NCBI GenBank assembly: GCA_035415725.1 | Contig: DAOOGN010000085.1 | Span: forward strand, 1-19,323 | Length of the DNA stretch: 19,323 bases | Source of the DNA: DSWT01 sp035415725 | GTDB lineage: Bacteria; Chloroflexota; Anaerolineae; B4-G1; SLSP01 | Direction of reading: 5' to 3' | Part shown: piece after piece, positions 12,655-19,224 of the stretch | How positions within the stretch are numbered: the first letter of the stretch is position 1 | Layout of the letters: each line of letters begins with the position of its first letter | Made by a program: the position numbers and the translations under genes | The notes under the pieces: model-generated | What the model was told of the DNA's origin: nothing | Seen by the model: only the letters and a program-made list of their open reading frames with translations | Database searches by the model: none

Positions 12655-13344
12655 CTAGTAGATATAGGGCAACAGGCGCTTAGAGCGCTGGCAGTACGTC
12701 TCCCACTCCGCGCCAAAAGTCTGGCGCAGCAACGCCTCTTCGTCGTAGATGCGGAACAGGATCACGCCGAGCATAGGAACGAAGGCCAGCAGGCCCACCC
12801 ACGAGCGAAACAATAGCGCCATTCCGAGCGTCGTCAGCAGCACGCCCAGATAACGTGGATGGCGCAGGACGCCGTACAACCCGGTGGTGATCAGGTGGTG
12901 GTCTTTTTGCAGCGTCACGTCGGCGCTGTAAAAACGTCCCAATACGATACCCGACCAGAGGACGAGGCCAAAGCCCAACGCCACACTCAGCAGTCCCACC
13001 CAACGCCAGACTTCCCTATTGCGCCACACACACAGGTTGCGGCGGTCAGCGAAGGGCAATAGAACCAGCCCGGCATACATCACCAGAATGATCACGATCT
13101 TGACGACGGTTTGCCGTGCCACACGCTGCCCGGTTTCCTCTTTCCCACCGCGAATTCCCTCCGGTGTGGTAAGAGCCTGGTAAACGACGCCCAGTCCCAG
13201 CGATAGTACCACCACAGCGTAGCCCGTGCGTGGCGCGCTGGCGAAGTAGCCCGGCAAGTCGCCCAGCCCCCACCCAAGCAGCACGGGGACAAGATAAATG
13301 ATCAAGGTGCCGATAAAAAAACGTAAAGCGTTTAAGGTTTTCAT
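12655..13344 (-). CDS. ICMT-family membrane protein
   Basis: A 229-residue integral membrane protein: hydrophobic N-terminus (about 8-28), further helices at about 40-55 and 80-100, and the C-terminal methyltransferase core (about 120-229). The core contains LQKDHHLITTGLYGVLRHPRYLG, a second helix pair, and EEALLRQTFGAEWETYCQRS. The G-x-Y-x-x-x-R-H-P and E...F/YG..W..Y...S/R patterns are diagnostic of isoprenylcysteine carboxyl methyltransferase-like proteins. Its start overlaps the stop of the TsaA-like gene by 4 bp (ATGA), and an aggagg lies 11 bp upstream. It belongs to a different branch from the two shorter paralogues at 10360 and 11008. Substrate unknown. Confidence 0.87.
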   Translation of the reverse strand: MKTLNALRFFIGTLIIYLVPVLLGWGLGDLPGYFASAPRTGYAVVVLSLGLGVVYQALTTPEGIRGGKEETGQRVARQTVVKIVIILVMYAGLVLLPFADRRNLCVWRNREVWRWVGLLSVALGFGLVLWSGIVLGRFYSADVTLQKDHHLITTGLYGVLRHPRYLGVLLTTLGMALLFRSWVGLLAFVPMLGVILFRIYDEEALLRQTFGAEWETYCQRSKRLLPYIY

Positions 13345-13838
13345 ACTTTATCAAACCTCCTATCAGATTGATGGGTCTGGACACGCGCCTGCGCCTGCTC
13401 CAACCAGCCCACCCGGTCGGCTGCGCCGCCGTCAAATGCCGGGATGTAGGGCTTAAGGTCGAGAAGGGGCGTCCCATCCAGCATATCCACATTTTCCAGG
13501 TGCAGAATATTCCCCTCACGCGCCAGCAGCCGCACCACGGAAAGTCCGATGGGATTGGGGCGCGCCGGCGCGCGGGTAGCAAAGACGCCGCGCGGCTCGA
13601 TGTCCAAAAACGGTGTAACCAGCAGCCGGGACGCGGGCGCGCGGTGAAAGTGATACAACACGATGACGTGCGAGAAGCCTTCCAGGTCTTGCAAACCCAG
13701 CGCAAACTCGGAGAAAACTTCTGCTACACCACGTACGCCCGCCGCGCCCGCCGGCTGGATGGGCATCCCGGCGATGTCCTGGAATGGCGTGTGCAGGACG
13801 CCAATGGGCCGGTACTGGATGAGCGGCGTGTCAGACAT
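13341..13838 (-). CDS. TsaA/TrmO-like (UPF0066) SAM-dependent methyltransferase
   Basis: A 165-residue protein beginning MSDTPLIQYRPIGVLHTPF. The motifs YRPIGVLHTPF, LEGFSHVIVLYHFHRA, TRAPARPNPIGLSVVRLL and DMLDGTPLLDLKPYIP define the UPF0066/YaeB family. Its E. coli member TrmO methylates N6-threonylcarbamoyladenosine in tRNA(Thr). Copies beside ORP/NifX clusters are common and may have another target, so I give no gene name. ATG 13838 is preferred; GTG 13850 would overlap the previous stop by 4 bp (GTGA) and is a real alternative. The last 10 residues (THQSDRRFDKV) are polar. Confidence 0.88.
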   Translation of the reverse strand: MSDTPLIQYRPIGVLHTPFQDIAGMPIQPAGAAGVRGVAEVFSEFALGLQDLEGFSHVIVLYHFHRAPASRLLVTPFLDIEPRGVFATRAPARPNPIGLSVVRLLAREGNILHLENVDMLDGTPLLDLKPYIPAFDGGAADRVGWLEQAQARVQTHQSDRRFDKV

Positions 13839-13846
13839 TGCCGGGA

Positions 13847-14566
13847 TCACTCCGTATCCGTGATTACAAAAACTTGCCCCACGCCGCTCTCCAGGTAATC
13901 CGCACCAAACACCTCCGCGAAGGCCCGACGCGCGGCATCCCCGGTGCAGTGACTCGGCGCAATGCGTTGCACGCCGAGGCCCTGCAATTCGGCAATCGTG
14001 GCGGCAATCTGCGCGGCGTTGGCGTCGCGCAGATGAAAGCCACCGAGCGCCAGGGTCACGTCGCCCGCCGCCGCCGCCTTTGCCTGGCGCACCATTGTGG
14101 CAATACCGGGGTGCGCGCAGCCGGTGATGACGACCAGGCCGCGCGGCGTCTCCAGCACCAACGCCTGCTCCCGAATCTGGTCACCGAGTTCCCCGGTGGT
14201 ATGCGCCCCCGCGCCGATCTCTTGCGGCCCGGTCACTTCCACCAGCGTTGCGCTGGCTTGCCGCACGGTGTCTTTAATAGCGGCAGGGAAAGAAATGGGC
14301 AGATAAACGATGACATTAGGGTTTTCCGCCAGAAACCCTGCCAGCCCGCCGGTGTGATCGGCGTGGGCGTGCGAGAGCACGACGGTGCGCACCACCTGCG
14401 GATCCAACCCCAGCGCGCGCATGTTTCGCGGCAGGATGTCGCCCTTGCCGCCGGTATCGAAGAGCAGCGGTTGCTCCAGGCCCTCTACTAGACACGCGAA
14501 ACCCCAATCGGTCTGTAGCCGTGCGTCGAGGGCTACATTGTCATACAACACGGTGATGGTGAGCAT
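13847..14566 (-). CDS. Metallo-beta-lactamase-fold hydrolase (COG1237-like)
   Basis: A 239-residue MBL-fold domain: LLFDTGGKGDIL (about 34-45), the di-metal motif LSHAHADHTGG (His66, His68, Asp70, His71), the later VVITGCAHPGI His, and GGFHL near the end. This matches COG1237-type hydrolases, which are often found next to ferredoxin-MinD ATPases and TsaA-like genes. As drawn it starts at ATG 14566 (ribosome site ggaggcagga). However, the frame continues upstream with Pro/Ala/Thr-rich sequence, and one missing base in a G5 run (14630-14634) would join it to the lipoprotein leader at 14811. The native protein was therefore probably an exported lipoprotein hydrolase. The substrate is not known. 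Confidence 0.9.
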   Translation of the reverse strand: MLTITVLYDNVALDARLQTDWGFACLVEGLEQPLLFDTGGKGDILPRNMRALGLDPQVVRTVVLSHAHADHTGGLAGFLAENPNVIVYLPISFPAAIKDTVRQASATLVEVTGPQEIGAGAHTTGELGDQIREQALVLETPRGLVVITGCAHPGIATMVRQAKAAAAGDVTLALGGFHLRDANAAQIAATIAELQGLGVQRIAPSHCTGDAARRAFAEVFGADYLESGVGQVFVITDTE

Positions 14567-14811
14567 CGTTCCTGCCTCCATAGATTGAATACCAGGCGTC
14601 GCCGCGAATGTTGCTGGCGGCGGCGCGGTGGGGGAATGATGGTTACAGTTGCCGCCAGGGTGAGTGTTGCCGTGGATGCCGGCGGGGGCGTGACAGATGC
14701 GGTAGGCAGCGTCACTGGCGTGATCGTGGGCGACGGCGCCGTGGGGACTGCGCGCGACGCACATCTCGCCAGCCACAAACCCAACCCGATGAGCAAAAGT
14801 CGCCTGTACAC
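14533..14811 (-). pseudogene. Lipoprotein signal and Pro/Thr linker split from the MBL gene by frameshift
   Basis: From GTG 14811 (ribosome site gggggg): MYRRLLLIGLGLWLARC, a signal peptide with a poor lipobox (Arg at -1), followed by a Pro/Thr/Ser-rich linker (SRAVPTAPSPTITPVTLPT and onward). At about 14630 the frame turns into an Arg-rich run and stops at 14533, inside the MBL gene. Adding one base to the G5 run (14630-14634, C5 on the coding strand) makes the linker continue as PPTAPPPATFAATPG and enter the MBL domain in frame. It is therefore best read as the 5' part of the MBL gene rather than a separate gene. Confidence 0.72.
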
Positions 14812-14828
14812 GTCCCCCCCATGCAAAA

Positions 14829-15683
14829 TCAAGGAGCGAGAGTCTGGATTTCTTCCCACAATGTGACAAGACGTGGCTGATATTCCGGCCGGATGGCGAC
14901 GAGCGGGTCGCCGTTGGCAATTCCTTCCGCAATGACGCGGTCCAGCGGGATGCGCAACAGAATGGGTAACTCCTCGGCGGCGCAGTAGGCGTCCACGCCC
15001 GCGTCACCCACGCCGTCGCGGTTGACGACGACGGCGACGGGCAGGTCGAGTTCGTCGCGGGCGACCTGCACGGCCACCCGCAGATCGTGCAGGCCGAAGG
15101 GCGTCGGCTCGGTGACGAGCAACACCGCGTCGGCGTCGCGTAGGGTTTCGACGACGGGGCACGAAGCGCCCGGCGGCGCGTCGAGGATGACGGGCCGGTC
15201 GGCGGCGTCTGGCGGGATCGCCCATTGCTTAAGCTGACGGATCACCGGGACGGCCATCGCCTCGCCTACGTTGAGCGTTCCCTGGCAAAATTCTACCGAT
15301 CCCGCGCGCCCTTTTTCTAACGTTCCCATCACGTTCAATTCCTCACGGATCGCATCCACCGGGCATTGGCGTGTACAACTGCCGCAGCCGTGACACAGTT
15401 CCGGGAAAACCAGCACTTGTTTTCCAATGACGGTGATGGCGTGATACTGGCAAACTTCGGCGCAGCGCCCGCAGAGGGTGCAGCGCGCTGTGTCCACCAC
15501 GGGGATCAGCACACCTACCTCGCGCCGCGCCGTCATTGTCGGGCGCAAAAACAGGGCGGCGTTGGGTTCTTCGACGTCGCAATCCAAAAACAGGGGGGCG
15601 GCAGCGGCCAGACTGAGGGCCAGACTCACGGCCACCGTTGTCTTGCCGGTGCCGCCCTTGCCGCTGGCAATAGCGAGTTTCAA
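14829..15683 (-). CDS. MinD-type ATPase with inserted 2x[4Fe-4S] ferredoxin domain (1)
   Basis: A 284-residue protein: MKLAIASGKGGTGKTT (deviant Walker A), FLDCDVEEPNAALFL, the ferredoxin insert with Cys68/71/74/78 (CTLCGRCAEVC) and Cys97/100/103/107 (CHGCGSCTRQC), then VILDAPPGASCPVVETL and VVVNRDGVGD. I chose TTG 15683 because it gives the canonical N-terminus and overlaps the upstream NifX-like stop by 4 bp (TTGA). GTG 15716 would add eleven residues without a family match. It is the partner of the ATPase at 11631; tandem or paired copies are the rule in ORP-type loci, where they may form a heterodimer loading metal-sulfur clusters. Confidence 0.92.
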   Translation of the reverse strand: MKLAIASGKGGTGKTTVAVSLALSLAAAAPLFLDCDVEEPNAALFLRPTMTARREVGVLIPVVDTARCTLCGRCAEVCQYHAITVIGKQVLVFPELCHGCGSCTRQCPVDAIREELNVMGTLEKGRAGSVEFCQGTLNVGEAMAVPVIRQLKQWAIPPDAADRPVILDAPPGASCPVVETLRDADAVLLVTEPTPFGLHDLRVAVQVARDELDLPVAVVVNRDGVGDAGVDAYCAAEELPILLRIPLDRVIAEGIANGDPLVAIRPEYQPRLVTLWEEIQTLAP

Positions 15684-16057
15684 TGCCCGTGCCCGTGTTC
15701 CACACTCTCTGCACACGGGGCAGCCCCTTGCAATTCTCCACCCAGATAGCGGATCAGCGATTCGCGCACCGTACCGGCTGCGCCGGTCGCCGGCTCAATG
15801 CCATACTGTTGGAAGAAGGCGACGGCGCGGCCGCCCATTCCGCCGGCGAGCATCACCTGCGCGCCCAGGCTGTGGATGAAAGCGGGCACCTGTCCCGGCT
15901 CGTGATCGGGGTAATACGGGTTGGCGACGGTCTCGACGGCGCGCACCTCTTGCCCTTCGGCATCCACCAGAGCAAAGTACGGGCAGCGTCCAAAATGCGG
16001 GCTGACCTGAGCCTCCAGGCCAGTGGCGTCTAATACGGCAAGCGCAATTTTAGTCAT
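15680..16057 (-). CDS. NifX/ORP-like metal-cluster binding protein (a)
   Basis: A 125-residue single-domain protein of the dinitrogenase iron-molybdenum cofactor family: MTKIALAVLDATGLEAQVSPHFGRCPYFALVD at the start (hallmark S-P-H-F-G-R-C-P-Y-F), VMLAGGMGGRAVAFFQQYGI in the middle and a His-rich end (EHGHGH) preceded by a Cys. The orange protein of Desulfovibrio and MTH1175-type proteins belong here; they bind Mo-Cu-S or Fe-S type clusters. No nitrogenase genes are in the window, so a Nif role is not implied. Ribosome site aaggagag. It overlaps the ferredoxin-MinD gene downstream by 4 bp, implying tight stoichiometric coupling. The His tail may hold an extra metal. Confidence 0.92.
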   Translation of the reverse strand: MTKIALAVLDATGLEAQVSPHFGRCPYFALVDAEGQEVRAVETVANPYYPDHEPGQVPAFIHSLGAQVMLAGGMGGRAVAFFQQYGIEPATGAAGTVRESLIRYLGGELQGAAPCAESVEHGHGH

Positions 16058-16083
16058 TGAAGTCTCTCCTTAAAGATAGTTGG

Positions 16084-16117
16084 GTAGTCGTTAGTCGGAT
16101 AGTCGTCAGTCGAATGG
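16084..16117. repeat. TAGTC/CAGTC heptad-type short repeats (family a, second locus)
   Basis: Units gtagtcg, ttagtcg, gatagtcg and tcagtcg in the 86-bp gap between the two NifX-like genes. Same word as at 11595-11630. Confidence 0.6.
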
Positions 16118-16143
16118 TTTGAGAGGTGACGGGCAATCCAAAA

Positions 16144-16530
16144 TCAATCGCGTCCGCGATGGCGACCGCCGCCGGGTCCGACGTGGCCGGCGCCGGGAGC
16201 TTCCAGGCAGGGCAATTGACCGGTGTTGAAGGCGTTGATCACGTCGCGCACGGTCGCGCCTTGTTGTTGATAAACCGGGATGCCGGCCGCCTGGATGACG
16301 CGGAAGGCGTTTGGCCCCAGGCTCGGCGCGATGACGGCGGCCACGCCGCGTTGCACCACGGTCTGGGCAGCTTGCACACCCGCGCCGCCGGGCGCGTCAA
16401 GCGCCGGGTTGAGCAAGGCCGTGAAGGCTAATGTCTCAGGGTCAACAAAAATGAACGTCTGACAACGCCCGAAAACCGGGCTGGCGGGAGCGTCCAGATC
16501 GGCGCCGTTGGCCGGAATGATGATTTGCAT
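16144..16530 (-). CDS. NifX/ORP-like metal-cluster binding protein (b)
   Basis: A 128-residue protein of the same family as 15680-16057: MQIIIPANGADLDAPASPVFGRCQTFIFVD, where the usual S-P-H-F-G-R-C is S-P-V-F-G-R-C (the His is lost). The family core GVAAVIAPSLGPNAFRVIQAAGI and VRDVINAFNTGQL follow, then a Gly/His/Arg-rich end. ATG 16530 has the strong ribosome site aaggagg; the alternative TTG two codons upstream is unlikely. It is the second gene after PadR 2 (16982). Loss of the His in one of two paralogues suggests a specialised pair, for example one donor and one acceptor of a cluster. Confidence 0.9.
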   Translation of the reverse strand: MQIIIPANGADLDAPASPVFGRCQTFIFVDPETLAFTALLNPALDAPGGAGVQAAQTVVQRGVAAVIAPSLGPNAFRVIQAAGIPVYQQQGATVRDVINAFNTGQLPCLEAPGAGHVGPGGGRHRGRD

Positions 16531-16557
16531 AGACAAACCTCCTTAGATAGGGCTGAG

Positions 16558-16626
16558 GACTGAGTGCTGAGTGCTCTCACTTGCTGATCCGCTTACTCGC
16601 TGATTCGCTCACTCGCTGATTCGCTT
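16558..16626. repeat. GAGTGCT heptads and three 16-bp tandem units
   Basis: GCTGAGT-type heptads (16558-16578) are followed by three tandem 16-mers (16579-16594, 16595-16610, 16611-16626) of the form actcgctgattcgctc with one to three differences. The array runs into the 3' end of the PadR 2 gene and supplies its stop codon. Confidence 0.75.
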
Positions 16627-16982
16627 CCTTGATACAGCTCGAGAAAGTGGTGAATGGTGGTTTGTGTGGTTTCCAGTTGGGAAACGCAGCACGCCAACAC
16701 TTCAGCGCCCAGGGGGGTGAGGGTATAGACGCGGCGCGGCGGCCCCTGCGTCGCGGCTTTGTCCCAGGTCGAAGTCACCCACCCATGCTTCTCCATTTCG
16801 CGCAGGGCGCGGTAGATCACAGTGGCGTCCAGAAAGTCCAGGCCGAACTCGGCCATCCGTCCCAACAAGGTATAGCCGTGCGCCGGAGCGGCCTTGAGTA
16901 ACAAAAGCAGAGTAGGGTTCAGGAATTGCCCCATCCGCCGGGCGCAGCCGCGTCCTCCGCAACGTCGTCCACGATTTTGCAT
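16593..16982 (-). CDS. PadR-family transcriptional regulator 2
   Basis: A 129-residue PadR protein, close paralogue of 9170-9535: MGQFLNPTLLLLLKAAPAHG, TVIYRALREMEKHGWV, PPRRVYTLTPLGAEVLACC with the same vicinal Cys pair. The N-terminus (MQNRGRRCGGRGCARR) adds two further cysteines not present in PadR 1. The last residues (SESASERISE) come from the 16-bp tandem repeat and are probably not ancestral. ATG 16982 has the ribosome site gaggtgag. It heads the NifX - NifX - ferredoxin-MinD operon and has the common operator in its promoter, so it likely represses itself and that operon until a metal or redox signal arrives. Confidence 0.92.
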   Translation of the reverse strand: MQNRGRRCGGRGCARRMGQFLNPTLLLLLKAAPAHGYTLLGRMAEFGLDFLDATVIYRALREMEKHGWVTSTWDKAATQGPPRRVYTLTPLGAEVLACCVSQLETTQTTIHHFLELYQGSESASERISE

Positions 16983-17003
16983 AGGTCTCTCACCTCCGCC
17001 CAC

Positions 17004-17034
17004 AGTATATCATCTAATGACATTTTTTCAATAG
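17004..17034 (-). promoter_or_regulatory. PadR 2 promoter with operator (site 4)
   Basis: On the minus strand, -35 TTGAAA (17031-17026) and -10 TATACT (17009-17004) have a 16-bp spacer. The operator (17014-17034) differs from site 3 by a single base (TTGAAA for TTGACA). Layout is identical to the PadR 1 promoter, showing common descent. Confidence 0.82.
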
Positions 17035-17228
17035 ATTGTATGGCAAGAATCATCCTCTTTAACCCTGGTGGTACTCCCTTTCTCAATGGTGGATAATTCC
17101 GGACCTGGGCGGGGCGGGGGTCAGCGTGTCAAACCAAATGATAATGTTACCGAAGGGCTAGCTCCTATTTCCAACCGATATATGATTATTCTGGAGGCAA
17201 ACCTGTATTCACCCCATGGCGTTATATT

Positions 17229-17531
17229 ATGGTAGGTTACAGTAAACCAGACTGGCAACCTATTGTGAAGGTGGGGGATAACACTCCCGCTCTCTTGACA
17301 GTCGGCTATGAGATAGCAAAATTGTTAGCGCCACTTCTTACATGTCCTTCACTAGAAAAAGCCTTACTTGCTTGGTCAGGCTTAACCGCAATAGATAATC
17401 TCACCGTCAATACCGCAGATATGGTAATTTATCAGTATGTCAATTGGACTCCGCCTCCAGGTGGACCACATCCCGCTTCAACGGCATTACAGAATCCAAA
17501 TGGTATAGGCTATCCCACTCCGCCGAGGTAA
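17229..17531 (+). CDS. Hypothetical protein in AT-rich accessory segment
   Basis: An ORF of 100 residues from ATG 17229 (MVGYSKPDWQPIVKVGD), with a hydrophobic helix (TVGYEIAKLLAPLLTC) and a Pro-rich end (NWTPPPGGPHPA). The frame is open upstream to a stop at 17142-17144, and the stretch before the ATG (DYSGGKPVFTPWRYIM) looks coding. So the true gene may be longer and 5'-truncated, possibly the C-terminal tip of a larger protein. A second frame upstream (VKPNDNVTEGLAPISNRYM) also looks coding and could belong to it after a frameshift. No family recognised. Composition differs from the GC-rich genes to the left. It is followed after 5 bp by the membrane protein gene. Confidence 0.55.
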   Translation: MVGYSKPDWQPIVKVGDNTPALLTVGYEIAKLLAPLLTCPSLEKALLAWSGLTAIDNLTVNTADMVIYQYVNWTPPPGGPHPASTALQNPNGIGYPTPPR

Positions 17532-17536
17532 ATGAT

Positions 17537-17782
17537 ATGGAACTTATTCTAAAATTGCTATGGCCTATAATGGCAATGGGCTCGATATACGCCTTCTGGC
17601 GCGAATATAAAGCTCACGCACCTTTGCTCTCATTACTCAAATGGTTATCGGCCTTGGTTATGGCTACTGGAATTTGTCTTGACGCCTACGGCTTGTGGCC
17701 TTTTGGGGGGAGAATCGGTTGGGTAGGACAAATGCTATTTCTGGTTTTTGCTATAGTAGACTCTCTGCGGAGGGACTCCTAG
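17537..17782 (+). CDS. Small three-helix membrane protein
   Basis: An 81-residue protein with three predicted membrane helices (about 5-17, 27-49 and 57-76: LWPIMAMGSIYAFW, LLKWLSALVMATGICLDAYG, GWVGQMLFLVFAIVDSL). ATG 17537 has a gaggta ribosome site inside the end of the upstream gene, so the two are co-translated. The pair (soluble ORF then small membrane protein) beside an RHS fragment would fit an RHS toxin tip with its immunity protein. That is a guess: I see no known toxin motif. Confidence 0.6.
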   Translation: MELILKLLWPIMAMGSIYAFWREYKAHAPLLSLLKWLSALVMATGICLDAYGLWPFGGRIGWVGQMLFLVFAIVDSLRRDS

Positions 17783-17903
17783 CAAAAAATAGAACTATCA
17801 ATCCCAGAAGTGCTCGTTGCCGAAGGCCATTGCCATGCACCGACTTTAGCCTTTGTCTATGATACAGCCTACCCTGAGTGTAGTGAAGGGATGGCCTTTG
17901 CAT

Positions 17904-18044
17904 AAAGTCCTGTTGAACGGCGTGACCACCTACTGCGTCGGCGCCCACTTCGAGTGGACCGGCAGCACGGGCACGGTGATCAAGTACTACTACGCCGGTA
18001 GTCAGCGCGTGGCGATGCGGAAGGGCAATCCGGGGACGCTAATC
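17904..18044 (+). pseudogene. RHS/YD-repeat protein fragment
   Basis: A stretch reading VLLNGVTTYCVGAHFEWTG, then TVIKYYYAGSQRVAMRKGN, is characteristic of the RHS repeat-associated core of large cell-surface or polymorphic-toxin proteins. Only ~47 residues survive, with no start and no continuation (normally a GDHLGST-type motif follows within 15 residues). Homology stops at about 18040, next to the left end of the IS element, and nothing like the missing half appears right of 19285. Confidence 0.75.
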
Positions 18045-18054
18045 TGAGCTTACC

Positions 18055-18078
18055 CCCATTTGTTAGACCACAAATGGG
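18055..18078. other. Perfect hairpin at the left edge of the IS
   Basis: CCCATTTGT and ACAAATGGG (9-bp arms, 6-nt loop) just outside the conserved terminal repeat of the insertion sequence. It could block read-through into the transposase gene or be part of the IS end. Confidence 0.5.
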
Positions 18079-18114
18079 TTAGAATAAGTTGAAGCGGGGG
18101 CCCTGTCATCACGC

Positions 18115-19224
18115 TCATGAGGCCCCGTAATGCACCTTAACAGGCGTGGCATACTTCAAGCTCTGATGCGGACGTTCGTGGTTGTAGAACTGGAAGTACC
18201 GCTCCAGGCTCTCTTCCAAGTCAGCTACCGTAGCATAATCGTGCAGATACACCTCCTCGTACTTGACAGTGCGCCATAAGCGTTCGAGGAACACGTTATC
18301 CAAGGCGCGCCCACGTCCATCCATACTAACACGGATCTGCGCTTTTTCCAGCCGTTCTGTGAAAGCCGTCGCCGTGAATTGAGCGCCTTGATCGGTGTTG
18401 AAGATTTCTGGCGTGCCGCAGGTCAAGGCCTGGTCCAGGACTTCCAGACAAAACTGCCCATCCAGGGTGTTGGAGAGTTCCCAGGCCAGGACATAGCGGC
18501 TGTACCAGTCCATTACGGCGACCAGGTACATAAAGCCGTGGTGCATCGGGACGTAGGTAATATCGGCGCTCCACACCTGGTTAGGACGCTCAATGGCCAG
18601 ACCGCGCAACAGGTACGGATAGACCTTATGCCCTGGTTCCGCGCGTGTGGTGCAGGGCCGCGGCGTCAGAGCTTGCAAGCCCATCACCTGCATCAGCCGG
18701 GCGACGCGCTTAGGATTGACCCGATAGCCGGCATCACGCAAGTACGCCGTCATGCGCGGATAACCATAGAACGGCGTTTTCAAGTACTGCGCGTCAATCA
18801 GCCGCATCAAGGCCAAGTTCTCGGCGCTTTCTTGTGCCGGGGTGTAGTAATACGTGGCCCGACTCAGACCTAGCAGTTGGCATTGGCGGCGAATACTCAG
18901 CGTGGCGTGTTCTGGCTCAACCATTTGGCGTTTAGTCTCACTGGAGGCTGGCAGCTTTTTTTTCAGCCACTCCAATTCCATCTTGAGACGGCCGATTTGT
19001 TCGTACAGGTCTGTTTCCAGCGCAGCTTGTTCGCGCTGCTGCCTTGCCGGGTTGGGGCTGAACAGCTCGCTGCCATTTTTTAGCAAGTATTGTTTCCACT
19101 CGCTGATCTGATTCGGGTGCAACTGGTAGACTTGCGCCAGCTCGTTTAAGGTTTTGCTCTCTTTGGCCGCTTCCAGGGCCACTTTGAACTTATAGTCAGC
19201 CGTAAAAGTACGTCGTTTGCTCAT
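18115..19224 (-). CDS. IS3-family transposase, OrfA and OrfB in one frame
   Basis: A 369-residue DDE transposase. The N-terminal helix-turn-helix (MSKRRTFTADYKFKVALEA, HPNQISEWKQYLL) and leucine-zipper region correspond to OrfA. From about residue 110 (EPEHATLSIRRQCQLLGLS) it is OrfB, with the catalytic triad Asp in WSADITYV, Asp in FNTDQGAQF and Glu in FLERLWRTVKYE, the last two 35 residues apart, as required. At the A/B join lies an A8G tract (coding strand), the type of slippery site where IS3 elements normally shift by -1. Here the zero frame already reads through, and both other frames stop shortly after. ATG 19224 has the ribosome site ggaggaaaa. It appears intact. Confidence 0.93.
   Translation of the reverse strand: MSKRRTFTADYKFKVALEAAKESKTLNELAQVYQLHPNQISEWKQYLLKNGSELFSPNPARQQREQAALETDLYEQIGRLKMELEWLKKKLPASSETKRQMVEPEHATLSIRRQCQLLGLSRATYYYTPAQESAENLALMRLIDAQYLKTPFYGYPRMTAYLRDAGYRVNPKRVARLMQVMGLQALTPRPCTTRAEPGHKVYPYLLRGLAIERPNQVWSADITYVPMHHGFMYLVAVMDWYSRYVLAWELSNTLDGQFCLEVLDQALTCGTPEIFNTDQGAQFTATAFTERLEKAQIRVSMDGRGRALDNVFLERLWRTVKYEEVYLHDYATVADLEESLERYFQFYNHERPHQSLKYATPVKVHYGAS

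Noticed and set aside
14567..15007. Long N-terminal extension of the MBL frame up to 15007
   Set aside because: The upstream part is antisense-frame reading of the MinD-type gene; only the portion after about 14640 is plausible linker.
15680..16530. Nitrogenase cofactor (nif) operon
   Set aside because: NifX-type domains alone do not indicate nitrogen fixation; no nifHDK, nifB or nifE/N is present and the MinD partners point to the ORP type.
16558..16626. Tandem repeats as a CRISPR array
   Set aside because: Units are 7 or 16 bp with no unique spacers and no cas genes nearby.
17444..17536. Longer start of the small membrane protein
   Set aside because: It overlaps the preceding ORF, and ATG 17537 has the ribosome site.
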